A stretch of DNA of 64,000 nucleotides from Chionoecetes opilio (lineage: Eukaryota; Arthropoda; Malacostraca; Decapoda; Majidae). The stretch's first letter is position 1, and each line of letters opens with the position of its first letter. The stretch lies in the NCBI GenBank assembly GCA_016584305.1, contig JACEEZ010022880.1, positions 658,370 through 722,369 on the forward strand, read 5' to 3'. The notes below the pieces were generated by a model. It saw nothing but the letters and a program-made list of their open reading frames with translations, made no database searches and was not told the DNA's origin. A program made the position numbers and the translations under genes. Below, one piece after another: positions 33,630-44,885 of this stretch.

Positions 33630-34419
33630 TTATTGAATCTGAAGGAGCATGTCCCCATGGGCGGATTGGCCCTAGGGGACTGACTACACACTGGGCCGTG
33701 TCCCGGTGGGTCAATGGATCAGAGGGCCGCCGCCGCTGTGGCCCGGTGGCCAGATTTGAGTATGCTTGACGAACAAGTGGCTACCAAGTGGTTATACTCT
33801 TGGTACAAAATCATAGGTACAACATTTTCTGAAGCAATTTATCAGAGAGAGAGAAAGAGAGATCAGCTGTTTCTAGCATGGAGGTATAATACTATAACTC
33901 CAATGAATTCTAGCACATTCATAGCTGTTGTATTCTTGCATGAAAGTAAAACTCCAAGTGACAGGGCTTTGATGTAGTGCAGTGAGACAGTACAGCAGAG
34001 GCACGCCGATAACACAACACTGCGTCATATTAGCGAGGGAATCAACGTCTCACTAGAATACCCGTGGCCAGTAGATCCAAGTATGTACAGTGAGTGTATA
34101 GCCTGAGTGTGACCAGATAACTGACTCTGCTGTTTAGTATCCTTATCCACTAACTACTGTGGTATATTCAGTGACTTCGTTATTTTATGGCTCACAACAG
34201 ACAATTTTATATGGCCAAGGAAAGATCTGGACGTGAAGGGTTTAACACGGGATTGGCGACACAACATATGGCGTTATTTCCTTCGCCTTGTGACGTAACT
34301 GTTTATTAACGCAACACACAGAGCCACCAGGGGTTCCGTAACACCCCCCATGGCGTAACACATGCCCCGTAACACATTGAAGCCAGTTTTACGTAACACA
34401 TCGAAGCCAGTTTTACGTA
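33630..34419. other. No recognised gene
   Basis: Part of it (about 34125-34250) is repeated at 56062-56186 (tgtttagtatcctt.tccact to ggccaaggaaagatctgg). No coding content recognised. Confidence 0.45.
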
Positions 34420-34490
34420 CCGTAGATAACAGTGAAGTCGCCAGTTCTACGTTCTTTGTAGTACGACGTTGGTGCGTTAATACAATACCC
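34420..34490 (+). mobile_element. Family E element, end fragment
   Basis: ccgtagataacagtgaagtc to gcgttaatac matches the inverted right end of the complete copy at 45486-46130. TA precedes it. Confidence 0.75.
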
Positions 34491-34596
34491 GTAACCTATA
34501 TTTACATAGGAATGAACTACCAAGTCTCAAACGTTGAGCCGGCGGAACACGAATGAAAGCACTGATTACCGAAACAAGTCCTAGTTAATACAACTA

Positions 34597-34919
34597 CAGC
34601 GAAGTATTATTATACCGACCTCGGGAGACCGAAGGCTAGTCGGATAATTGAAGTCGTGTGTCGGTATCACTACCATACAACGTAAGGACCCAAATGGTAT
34701 AGACATATAAAGATCAGCTCTTGAAGGGACAGATGAAGATGATACGCGAAAGAAAATCAGCATAAATAAGCCACAAAATCAATGTTTCTTCTAAAAAAAA
34801 AAAAAAAAAAAAAAACGAAGTAAAATAAATGGCCAAAACAAGACACAATGTGGTGGTGAAAAAAGTTGGTTGTTTGGACAAGTCGGATGTTTGGAGGTCG
34901 GATGTTAGGAATTTGGCTG
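34597..34919 (-). mobile_element. Tigger-like MITE family B, copy 2
   Basis: Same orientation as copy 1, flanked by TA on both sides (34595-34596 and 34920-34921). A poly-A run inside (about 34794-34814) is longer than in the other copies. Confidence 0.85.
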
Positions 34920-34921
34920 TA

Positions 34922-35460
34922 CCTATCATAGTTAGTACTTATAATACATAACACTAGGAGATCGTTGACGTTGAGACAGGTAGCTTGGCCTCAAAACCCT
35001 CCTTGAGGCACCTGGTCCACAACAAAGTACAGTTTCATAGCACCACGGGCCACACACCTCCGTGGAATGTAATATATATATTTTTTTACAGCACAAAGGA
35101 GGTCAAAGGTAAAGAAAAGCCCACTCAGTGACCAGTCCCTATAAAGAAGACTATAAGAGAATGTAGAAAGGGGCATGAGCCAATTTAGTTCGGGAGGTGT
35201 CTTGCTACTCCTCTCCTGAACAAAATTTGTCGTGGGAAGGTGGAAGAATAGAAACAGAAAGAGTGTTCAAGTTTTTACCAGTGAAGGTCATGGATGAGTA
35301 AAGCTACTTGTTAACTCCTGCATTGGAAGATGGACAGAATAGGAATGAGAATGAGTAGAAAGCCTTGTGCTGCAAGGCCGCGGGAGGGGGGGAGGCATGG
35401 AGTTAGCCAGTTCAGAAGAGCAGTGAGCATTATATGAGATTCAGTTAGGAAAGCTACACA
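34922..35460. other. No recognised feature
   Basis: Moderately AT-rich. No gene or known repeat end seen. Confidence 0.4.
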
Positions 35461-35461
35461 C

Positions 35462-35590
35462 TACCCTCCAGAGTTTCACGCTAGGCATGCGAGTTTCGCG
35501 ATCCTAGAGTTTCGCGCCGAGTCCTAAATTCTTACCATCCCGACTTTCGCGCATTATCTCCCCGAGTTTCGCGCTGCTTCGTACACGATT
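35462..35590 (+). repeat. Family G end repeat (gagtttcgcg motif)
   Basis: Several gagtttcgcg(c/a) motifs. The complement occurs at 60150-60262 (cgcgaaactcggggagat to ctgtggagggtagtg). Related ends lie at 40186-40256 and 48727-48797. Probably the terminal part of another TA-type DNA element. Confidence 0.6.
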
Positions 35591-35596
35591 TTTGTT

Positions 35597-35725
35597 GTTT
35601 TTTGTGTGTGTGCCTATAGCGCCGTTTGGCAGTGACCTCCAGGGGTGGGATGGCAGGCCCTGTACTGGAGGGCTGCAATGGTTGGCCCTCGCCCGTGGTG
35701 GCGCAGGCAGGATTTCTATAAGAGT
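35597..35725 (-). repeat. SINE 3' part, inverted
   Basis: Complement of the distal part of the SINE at 35908-36252 (cctgcctgcgccacc to ggcgctataggcac). No head is attached. Confidence 0.75.
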
Positions 35726-35744
35726 TAATGGGCTGCATTAGTAG

Positions 35745-35855
35745 AAGCAAAATTGGATTAGCTTTTCATTGATATATTTAGTTTTCTGATAAATGAATTA
35801 GCACCATGCATAAATTAGCGTTAACTAAATAAATATCATCAATCGGGGTATAAGC
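35745..35855 (-). repeat. Foldback family F fragment
   Basis: cattgatatatttagttttctgat to catcaatcgggg, part of the repeat described at 37709-38912. Confidence 0.7.
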
Positions 35856-35907
35856 AAGCACGCCACCCTCAGTACTCACTGAGGGTGGCGCGCGGTAGGC
35901 GGGAGGG

Positions 35908-36252
35908 GAGGCGGTAGCAGAGTGGTTAGCGTCTCCGACTGGCGTTCTCGGTGACCCGAGTTCGATCCCCGAAGAAAACCAAAACCTTTCTGCACCGTCG
36001 AGTGGCCTAAGAACACCCACATGCTGCCCATCAACTCTACCTTCGACTGCGAGTGCATCGGAGGACACAGGGGGGCGGCATGAGCCTCTAATCACAGGCG
36101 TCACTATAAAAATCCTGCCTGTGCCACCACGGGCGAGGGCCAACCATCACAGCCCTCAAGTGAACCTCCAGAGCCTACCACCCGAGCCCTGGGTCACCAC
36201 TGCCTATAGGCGCTATAGGCACATGTTTAAAAAAGAAAAGAAAAAAAAAAAG
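35908..36252 (+). repeat. tRNA-derived SINE (SINE-1)
   Basis: The head has Pol III promoter boxes in tRNA spacing: box A ggtagcagagtggtta and box B cgagttcgatccc. The body shares long stretches with 58022-58225 and 60007-60142, and ends in an A-rich tail (about 36228-36252). SINEs of this kind are copied by LINE machinery. Confidence 0.85.
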
Positions 36253-36352
36253 ATTGTGTAAGGACTGGGCGAGGCTCTCTCTGCCAGCCTCCGCTCCCGC
36301 ACACTGTAGTCACCGTTCTTCTCACGCACACAGTAGTTACTACAGCTCATTA

Positions 36353-37588
36353 CAGGGAGGTCCCGTTATACGAGCATTCGGTATACGAGAATCCGATGAT
36401 ACGAGATGTGTAAATTAGGGTCTATTTTCAATATACGAGATCGAAAATCCAATGATACGACATTCAAACTGGGGTGAGTAAAATTATCAAGTTCAAAATG
36501 CACGCCCTACTACTCCTGGGCTGGACAAAGGGGGATTTGGTTGACCCCAGTGAGGTCACCCCTAGCAAGCCGTGACCTGAAGGGTAATTAAGCATATGGC
36601 GCGGCCTGACATTTAGGGGTAATTAGCAGGTGTGCGGCCCCAACCTTGGGACCGCGATCAGGTCACCCCTAGCAAGGCGTGACCTGAAGGGTAATTAAGC
36701 ATATGGCGCGGCCTGACCTTTAGGGGTAATTAGCAGGTGTGCGGCCCCAACCTTGGGACTGCTACACTACCTTCTCTTGTATCACGCGGCGTCCCCTACA
36801 TTACAACGTCTTTTTTGCTTGTTATGCATGTTTTATGTTTAATTAATGTGCAGTTATGTTATTATGTGTGCTATTTTCTCTTTCAGAATGCTTTTTCTAC
36901 AGAATAGGTAGTACAGTGTGGGTAATATAGACGCTGTGTGTTTGTTGTGTTTGCTACAGAATAGGTAGTACAGTGTGGGTAATATAGACGCTGTGTGTTT
37001 GTTGTGTTTGCTACAGAATAGGTAGTACAGTGTGAGTAATATAGACGCTGTGTGTTTGTTGTGTTTGCTACAGAATAGGTAGTACAGTGTGGGTAATATA
37101 GACGCTGTGTGTTTGTTGTGTTTGCTACAGAATAGGTAGTACAGTGTGGGTAATATAGACGCTGTGTGTTTGTTGTGTTTGCTACAGAATAGGTAGTACA
37201 GTGTGGGTAATATAGACGCTGTGTGTTTGTTGTGTTTGCTACAGAATAGGTAGTACAGTGTGGGTAATATAGACGCTGTGTGTTTGTTGTGTTTGCTACA
37301 GAATAGGTAGTACAGTGTGGGTAATATAGACGCTGTGTGTTTGTTGTGTTTGCTACAGAATAGGTAGTACAGTGTGGGTAATATAGACGCTGTGTGTTTG
37401 TTGTGTTTGCTACAGTTTATTTTAGCTTGAAAAACATGTCTTTATTTTTTTTTTTTTTTTTTTTTTATTGACGGGGTCCTGGAACCAAACCTATATTTTA
37501 CCATTAGTTATGTGTTTCGTTATACGAGATTTTGCTTTACGAGTATGCCAGGTGGAACCTAACTGCTCGTATCTTCGGGACCTCCCTG
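36353..37588. mobile_element. Tigger-like MITE family C, copy 1
   Basis: Ends cagggaggtcccgttatacg and cttcgggacctccctg, with TA on both sides. Internal tandem blocks: two units of about 104 bp (36555-36770, core gtgacctgaagggtaattaa) and nine exact 57-bp units (36897-37409, ctacagaataggtagtacag onward). No coding frame. Confidence 0.9.
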
Positions 37589-37708
37589 TATTATTACTAC
37601 GTTTGCAATGATTAAGCTGTGTATTAAACTGCAGTGCGAATTGACTAGTCTTAAAGAATTGTAGACATGGGTAAAGTGATTAAATATACTTTACAAGCTC
37701 ACAAGGTA

Positions 37709-38912
37709 GTGGTAGCTCAAAGACTACTCTATACTGGACTTGCTACTCATTTTGGGCTATTTCCAGTGGAGGCCAGTTTTGCGATTCCTGCCATTTTAGA
37801 ACATCACCCCTCTTTCCCTTCCTAAGGTTTATCAGTATATATGATATACCGTTATCTTCGTAACTGTTTGTTCTATAATACTATCAAATAAAAAACAGTT
37901 AAATACACTAAAAAAATGCCATTATGAGAGTGAAGAAATATGCATGACCTCAATATTCACTTGAACTCATCGCCATTTAATATTTTGCGAGAAAACATTT
38001 CAGATGAAACATATCAATAGAAGCGGATTTTCATTAGCTTTCCATTGCTATATTTTGTTTTCTGATAAATGAATCATAACCATGCATAAATTAGCGTTAA
38101 CTAAAAAAATTGCATAATCTATCGGGATAATTACCCGATTGATGATGTTATTTATTTAGTTAACGCTAATTTATGCATGGTTCTAATTCATTTATCAGAA
38201 AACGAAATATAGCAATGGCAAGGTAATAAAATTCCGCTTCTATTGATATGTTGCATGTAAAAAGTTTCACGAAAAATATTAAATTGCGATGAGTTTAAGT
38301 GAATATAAGTTCATGCATATTTCTTCAGAGTCTCATAATGGAATTTCTTCAGTGTATTTTACAGTTTTTTATTTGATAATATTATAGAACAAACATTTAC
38401 GAAGATAACAGTGTATCATTTATACTGATATGCCATAGTCTCTGTATTCATGGAACACTTTTTTACTTGCCGATCCGATTGATGATGTAATTTTTTTAGT
38501 TAACGCTAATTTATGCATGGTTCTAATTCATTTATCAGAAAACGAAATATATCAATGGAAAGCTAATGAAAATTCGATTCTATTGATATGTTTCATCTAA
38601 AATGTTTTCTCGCAAAATATTAAATAGCGAAGAATTTAAGTATATATTGAGGTCATGCATTTTTCTTCACTCTCTCATAATGGCCTTTCTTTAGTGTATT
38701 TTACTGTTTTTTATTTGATAATATTATAGAACAAACATTTACGAAGATAACGGTATATCATATATACTGATAAACCTTAGTAAGGGAAAGAGGGGTGATG
38801 TTCTAAAATGGCAGGAATCGCAAAACTGGCCTCCACTGGTCATGGGCGGGCTGGCGCGGGGCACGAGTTGCAAGTCCAGTATAGAGTAGTCTTTGGGTAG
38901 CTATATATCACT
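37709..38912. repeat. Foldback element family F, nested inverted copies
   Basis: The outer arms 37709-38136 and about 38462-38912 are complements (ctactctatactggacttg to ttgttctataatactatc and on to atgcataaattagcg). A further inverted copy of the inner arm lies between them (38142-38445), so the left arm can pair with either. The centre is cgggataattacccgattgatg. Confidence 0.85.
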
Positions 38913-39234
38913 GTGGCGTAATAAGCCTGGAAGATCGCCACCAAGCAGTCGTGATGTCCTGCCATTTGTGCCGCGGTATGTTATATGGATCTATATTCCC
39001 TACATGGTTCAATGTAGCGAGGAATAGATCCAGAGTCCAACATCTGGAGGACATAGTCTGACAGATGAACACCATCAATCACTTTCCCAGCCCTCAAAAA
39101 AGAGATTAGTAAGCGTGAGCACCGCGTTGACAGGGGAAGTAATGCCCTTTGTTTACATCAGCGCACGGCCACTGTCGGCCAGCCATGTGCTCGGCGCGGA
39201 CCACTCGGCCACCGCCTCTCCCAGCGCTGATCCA

Positions 39235-39548
39235 AAAGTGTCTTTCTGTTGGTCTGTTTCCATTTTCTTTGGCGTATCGTATAACTTTTAGCTTGTATGC
39301 GATAGTATTAGTAAATTGTTTTAATGAATTCGCCATGGGTGATAATTTCCAGGACTGAAACGAGCTTGAGATAGGTGTGACAGCCTGTAGTGGTAAATGA
39401 TACGTCAACACTAGCAGACGCTAGATGGCGCTGTTGGCGGCAATCCCGGCAATCTGCCGCCAAAAGGGGGAATGTAAACATACCAGTGTGAGGACAGATT
39501 ACGTAGTTGATTTGAATGTCTTATGGTATTTGAAATACTTGTAACAGG
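39235..39548 (-). repeat. Flank repeat K, copy with minisatellite seed
   Basis: Complement of 55223-55520: tgtaacaagtatttcaaata, ctagatggcgctgttggcgg, ataatttccaggactgaaa, cgtataacttttagcttgta. Followed directly by a 30-35 bp stretch of the minisatellite that fills 49.8-55.2 kb. Confidence 0.85.
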
Positions 39549-39583
39549 TAAGTACTGAGGCACTGAGTACTGAGGAAGTACTA
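39549..39583 (-). repeat. Seed of the 5.4-kb minisatellite
   Basis: aagtactgaggcactgagta then ctgaggaagtacta: three or four units only, on the minus strand. The outer junction tgttgtagtacttcc matches the left edge of the large array. Confidence 0.85.
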
Positions 39584-39671
39584 CAACATTCGTCTTGGAA
39601 GACCATTAGTATTTTTCAGGGTATTTTTTTGGGGAAAACGTGAGTTTTATATATCGTAAAATATGGTACTA

Positions 39672-40134
39672 CAGGTTGAAGTCCCCAAACTCGGCAGCCT
39701 CGGGACCAGCGCCGAGCCGAGTAATGGAATTTTCCGACTTTTAGAACGTAGATATATTAAGGGAAAAAAAAAGCAAAATTTTTCTTCAAAAGGTCAATTT
39801 TCTCAGAAATAGTTAACACATTGTTCTTCCTTTTCTTTTCACTTGCACCAGTAGGTGTTCCTGGACGTTTGGGAGCCATAATACCAATAACAGACCTGTA
39901 GAAGTACACAAAATAACAGTGTACACAACTCTACAGTCACAACACCACTGAACAATGACAACAAACAAATCGGCGGGAGAAACCAAGCGGCCTAGTGTGG
40001 TGGCACCCAGCGGCCGACCCGGCAACTACGCGCCGGGTTTTGGGTGTTCTGCCGGGTTTTGGAAAATCCGGAACCATAGCCGAGTTTTGGGTGTTGCCGA
40101 GTCTTGGGATGCCGAGTTTGGGAACTTCAACCTG
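39672..40134. mobile_element. Tigger-derived element family D, copy 1
   Basis: 463 bp, ends caggttgaagtccccaaact and gggaacttcaacctg, TA on both sides. It carries the start of a transposase frame on the minus strand (39771-39879). Copies 2 and 3 are at 44533 and 61813 and are shorter. Confidence 0.9.
39771..39879 (-). pseudogene. Tigger/pogo transposase N-terminal fragment
   Basis: From an ATG at 39879 the minus strand reads MAPKRPGTPTGASEKKRK, then a stretch containing VLTISEKIDLLKK, about 36 codons before the transposase sequence ends. A basic start followed by a K/R-rich, LT..EK..LL. stretch is the beginning of the CENP-B/psq-type helix-turn-helix that binds the ends of Tigger/jerky-family elements. 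The frame is cut off before the DDE domain, so only the first half of the first DNA-binding helix set remains. This ties the TA-flanked family D to Tigger-type transposons. The copy at 61933-61981 keeps only about 18 codons of it. Confidence 0.65.
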
Positions 40135-40185
40135 TATTCCTCTCACGTGACTAAATAAGCATTTTTACAGTGTTTTCAATACTCG

Positions 40186-40252
40186 AGTATCGTGATCCTC
40201 AAGTTTAGCGCTATGCCTTGTGAAGAAAGCAAGCGCCAAACTCGGGAGGGTA

Positions 40253-40256
<4 letters not shown>
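40186..40256 (-). repeat. Family G end repeat
   Basis: gatcctcaagtttagcgcta to gcgccaaactcgggagggta; counterpart at 48727-48797. Confidence 0.6.

Positions 40257-40333
<77 letters not shown>
40257..40333. repeat. (TA)n followed by (CA)n microsatellite
   Basis: About 24 TA repeats with one break, then about 11 CA repeats. Confidence 0.95.
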
Positions 40334-40672
40334 TCGACCCTCGATTTAACAAACTAAATGGGGAATTTAAGTGTACGTTGGTCAGAAATGTTCAGACATA
40401 GAACAAATTCATTACAATTGAAATAGAGAAAAAGGCTGCCATGGGAAGAAGGAAGCTGTAAGGTTTGCCACCCAGGGGAGCAGGAGGGACACTCTGCTAT
40501 GCTGTGATGGGCTCAAGGAAGGTCAACAAATATATGAGATAGAAGAGGACATAATGGACAAATTGCTTTTTATTTCATTCAATGGGTGAAGAAAATTAGG
40601 TACCAATCCTACCTAGAATAATGTTACAACACCAGCCAAAGGAAGATTTGACCAGTCTTTATATGAAAAGTA

Positions 40673-41258
40673 CAGTAAAACCTCTCCTATTGGGACTAAT
40701 GGGGCCAAGGAGTGGTCCGAGTAATGCAAGGATCCGAATAATGGGGGGATTATATATGGGGGGATATGCAAAAAAAAAAAAAAAAAAAAAAAAAATCTAG
40801 GCATATGTAAATTATATAGCTAGGAAATTTCGACCCCTAAAAAAAAAAAAAAAAAAAAAAAAATCTAGGTGTAATATATATAGCATATAGCTAGGAAATT
40901 TCGACCCCTAATAAAAAAAAAAAAAAAAAAAATCTAGGTGTAATATATATAGCATATAGCTAGGAAATTTCGACCCCTAAAAAAAAAAAAAAAAAAAAAA
41001 AAAATCTAGGTGTAATATATATAGCATATAGCTAGGAAATTTCGACCCCTAAAAAAAAAAAAAAAAAAAAAAATCTAGGTGTAATATATATAGCATATAG
41101 CTAGGAAATTTCGACCCCTAAAAAAAAAAAAAAAAAAAAAAAAATCTAGGTGTAATATATATAGCATATAGCTAGGAAATTTCGACCCCTAAAAAAAAAA
41201 AAAAAAAAAAAAAATCTAGGTGTAATATATATAGCATATAGCTAGGAAATTTCGACCC

Positions 41259-41292
<34 letters not shown>

Positions 41293-41405
41293 AGGTGTAA
41301 TATATATAGCATATAGCTAGGAAGTTTCGACCCCTAAAAAAAAAAAAAAAAAAAAAAAATCTAGGTGTAATATATTATAGCATATAGCTAGGAAATTTCG
41401 ACCCC

Positions 41406-41436
<31 letters not shown>

Positions 41437-41478
41437 AGGTGTAATATATATAGCATATAGCTAGGAAATTTCGACCCC

Positions 41479-41509
<31 letters not shown>

Positions 41510-41697
41510 AGGTGTAATATATATAGCATATTATAGCTAGGAAATTTCGACCCCTAAAAAAAAAAAAAAAAAAAAAAAATCTAGGTGTAATATATATAGC
41601 ATATAGCTAGGAAATTTCGACCCCCCCCCAAAAAAAAAAAAAAAAAAAAAAAAAAATAATTCCAGGTGTATATATTATAGCTAGGAAATTTCGACCC

Positions 41698-41757
<60 letters not shown>

Positions 41758-41815
41758 AGAGCCGAATAATGTCAAAGTCCGAATAATGAGTGTCGGAATA
41801 CGCGAGGTTTTACTG
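40673..41815. mobile_element. Tigger-like MITE family A, copy 4 (most expanded)
   Basis: cagtaaaacctctcctattg to gaggttttactg; TA on the left, TC on the right (mutated). The interior is about 15 units of poly-A, tctaggtgtaatatatatag, catatagctaggaaatttcg and acccct. The unit differs from that of copy 1 by agcatatagc, so amplification happened separately. Confidence 0.9.
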
Positions 41816-41910
41816 TCCATAAGAACACCATATTGCACTGGGGGTGTAGAATGCAGGCACGGTAATGCACACACATCAGTAGGCTATCACTGTCACACCG
41901 GCCAGTTATA

Positions 41911-41911
41911 C

Positions 41912-41945
<34 letters not shown>

Positions 41946-41949
41946 GTTA

Positions 41950-41993
<44 letters not shown>

Positions 41994-42015
41994 GTTATTA
42001 TTATTTATGTAATTA
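41911..42015 (+). repeat. (ATT)n microsatellite
   Basis: About 32 ATT units with GTT/CATT interruptions. Confidence 0.95.
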
Positions 42016-42105
42016 TTTATATTTTTATTTATAGCTAATTGTTATCAGTGTAGATTTAGATTAATTTCACTCCTGAAATATGAGATTCAGTGGGGAGATA
42101 ACGAA

Positions 42106-42359
<254 letters not shown>

Positions 42360-42479
42360 ACACACTGGTAATCTCTATGTGTAATGGCACCAATAGGGTA
42401 GTGGCAAACCCTTTGAAAGAAAACGGACGTACGCTGGGAGGTCACCTGTCATTCAGGCGAGGCTTAACAGGGGTATCGG

Positions 42480-42655
42480 AAATTGATATGTGCGTTGTGA
42501 AGTCAAGCTGTGTCACTAGGGTACATAAAGGAGAGGGGAAGCAGATCATCAAAGGCTCCGACCACGCTTCGCTGTGTGTGAGCCTTGCCCCTCAGGAAAG
42601 GAGCCTCATGACTCCCACGATGCTGCTCGAACGATCTCGGAGCTTAGGTGAATCT
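42480..42655 (+). pseudogene. LINE endonuclease C-terminal fragment
   Basis: Reads GLTGVSEIDMCVVK, then KGSDHASLCVSLAPQERS. SDH is the last catalytic signature of APE-type LINE endonucleases, which nick target DNA to prime reverse transcription. The rest of the domain is missing upstream, where the (CT)n run begins. A stop follows the domain at about 42656. Confidence 0.65.
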
Positions 42656-42964
42656 TAGCAGATGCGTTGTGAGCAGGGTGTGATACGAACAAGCCCGCGG
42701 TACCACGCGGTAAACCTCATAGACTTGAAAAATGCGTTGGAAAATCTCAAACCCCCGGAGCTTGACATCCCAGGACAGCAAAACGTTATGGCTGCGTGTG
42801 TGGCCTAGCATACGGATGTGATGGGGGCCTCCTGGGGGACTCCCTTCCACTGGGCGCCCTGCAGCTTCACCGGCATCTTTACCACGGCGTCTCGTTCCTC
42901 CTGGATGCGATGGGCGAGTGCTCGGTTTTCCTCCTACGGGTGAATAGAACGGGTGAGTGAGTGT

Positions 42965-42987
42965 ATGTGTGTGTGTGTGTGTGTGTG
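42965..42987 (+). repeat. (GT)n microsatellite inside the LINE
   Basis: About 11 GT units in the linker between endonuclease and reverse transcriptase. Confidence 0.9.
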
Positions 42988-43265
42988 GGAGAGCATGAGT
43001 GAAAGTACAACCGGTAACTGGAGATATCGTCAGGCTTCGGTGTGATAGACAGCGTGGCACGGCGATGTAAAAGACCCACAGACCCGTGTGAGAGAACACG
43101 GGACGTAACACAGCCGCCCCGCTGGGAAAGATTACTCAATACGAATGACTCTAAACTAATCTGGAAGGCCATGAGCTGGTCGGGTACCGTGGATGTGAAG
43201 GACCAGGTGCAGCCTGAGGACTCACAGTTCCGGATTCACTTTGAAAGTTTACTGAATCTCTGTTT

Positions 43266-43388
43266 AAGGAGGAGGAGGAGGAGGAGGAGGAGGAGGAGGA
43301 AGAGGAAGAGGAAGAGAGGAGGAGGAGGAGGAGGAGGAGGAGGAGGAGGAGGAGGAGGAGGAGGAGGAGGAGGAGGAGGAGGAGGAGG
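43266..43388 (+). repeat. (GGA)n microsatellite inside the LINE frame
   Basis: About 40 GGA units with a few AGA breaks. As a triplet repeat it does not break the reading frame. Confidence 0.95.
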
Positions 43389-43690
43389 GCCCCAAGAGGA
43401 AGGTGAATCAGCCATTGTTGAACCTACTCTCATGATACCAGTCTTGGATGATGCGTTTATGGTGCAAGAGCTGGACACTGTATTGAGTGATGTCAATATT
43501 AACAAAAGCTATGTAGGCCTATGTCCAGGTCTTATTAAGGCATTGCCAGTGACGTGGTTCCTAGTTTTGTTGCATGTTTTTAATGTGATATTTTTGAATT
43601 TGTGTTATCCTGTTTCATGGTGTCATAGCAAACTTTTTGTTCTGTTCAAAGGTGGCGGGGATACATTAGATTGTGGAAATTATAGAGCTA

Positions 43691-44017
43691 CAGCCAAATT
43701 CCCAACATCCGACCTCCAAACATCCGACTTGTCCAAACAACCAACTTTTTTCACCACCACATTGTGTCTTGTTTTGGCCATTTATTTTACTTCATTTTTT
43801 TTTTTTAGTTTATAGAAAACATTGATTTGTGGCTTTATTTATCCATGAATTTTACTTTCACGTCTACCACTGGCTCGGCCTTCAAGAGCTGCATCTTTTA
43901 TGTTCTATACCATTTTGTCCTTACGTTTCTGGTTACTGTGATATCCGAACATCCGACTATTCCAATTATCCGACCTACCTTCGGTCCCCCCAAGGTCGGA
44001 TAATTAATACTTAGCTG
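43691..44017 (+). mobile_element. Tigger-like MITE family B, copy 3 (in LINE)
   Basis: Inverted relative to copies 1 and 2. Begins cagccaaattcccaacatcc and ends acttagctg, with TA on both sides (43689-43690 and 44018-44019). Confidence 0.9.
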
Positions 44018-44532
44018 TATGACAATTATGAATACATTGGGACAATTATATGACATGTTACTGTCGAAGAGGCTTAAGTTGTGGGCTCACCTAGACAAGT
44101 GCCAGGCCGGGGCTCAGCAAGGGCGAGGATGTGTTGAGCAAATAATGGTCTTGAGATTACTTTGCGACCTTGCTAACTTTAAGAAAAGCAAATTATATGT
44201 TTTGTTTATTGATTTTAGTAAGGCATATGATAGAGTGCCTCGGGGGAAATTAATTCAAGTGTTGCAGTGGCTGGGGTGTGGCGAGGTAATGCTGCGAGCG
44301 ATACAGGCCATGTACGCTGCTGTCCGCGACCCTAGACGCCACGGCGGGGGTGCGCCAAGGGGCCCCATCCAGCTGTTTACTGTTCACCCTATACATGGAC
44401 CAGCTTGTTAGGATGCTGAGGTGTAGTGTTGGGCCTGATGGGTTTCTTGTAGACTTACATATGCTATTACTTATGGATGATATGGTAATACTGGCCACGT
44501 CAAGGGATTCGTGTTTGAGAAAACTGAGTGTA

Positions 44533-44885
44533 CAGGTTGAAGTTCCCAAACTCGGCAACCTCGGGACCAGCGCTGAGCCGAGTATTGGAATTTTCCGACT
44601 TTTAGAACGTAGATATATTAAGGGGAAAAAAGCATGACAAAATAACAAAATAACGAAATCACACAAAATAACAGTGTACACAACTCTACAGTCACAACAC
44701 CACTGAACAATAACAACAAACAAATTGGCGGGAGAAACCAAGCGGCCTAGTGTGGTGGCACCCAGCGGCCGACCCGGCAACTACGCGCCGGGTTTTGGGT
44801 GTTCTGCCGGGTTTGGGAAAATCCGGAACCATAGCCGAGTTTTGGGTGTTGCCGAGTCTTAGGATGCCGAGTTTGGGAACTTCAA
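44533..44885. mobile_element. Tigger-derived family D, copy 2 (in LINE)
   Basis: Begins caggttgaagttcccaaact; the right end stops at gggaacttcaa without the final cctg. The flanking LINE sequence ctgagtgta is present on both sides (44524-44532 and 44886-44894). It lacks the transposase start found in copies 1 and 3. Confidence 0.85.

Noticed and set aside
35908..35980. tRNA genes at the other box A/box B pairs
   Set aside because: They do not fold into a full cloverleaf and recur as heads of multi-copy SINEs.
36897..37409. CRISPR-like array of 57-bp units
   Set aside because: Units are directly adjacent with no variable spacers, and they lie inside a TA-flanked MITE. No cas-like genes are present, and the context is eukaryotic.
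43236..43505. Poly-Pro protein on the minus strand
   Set aside because: Translation of the (GGA)n expansion inside a LINE.
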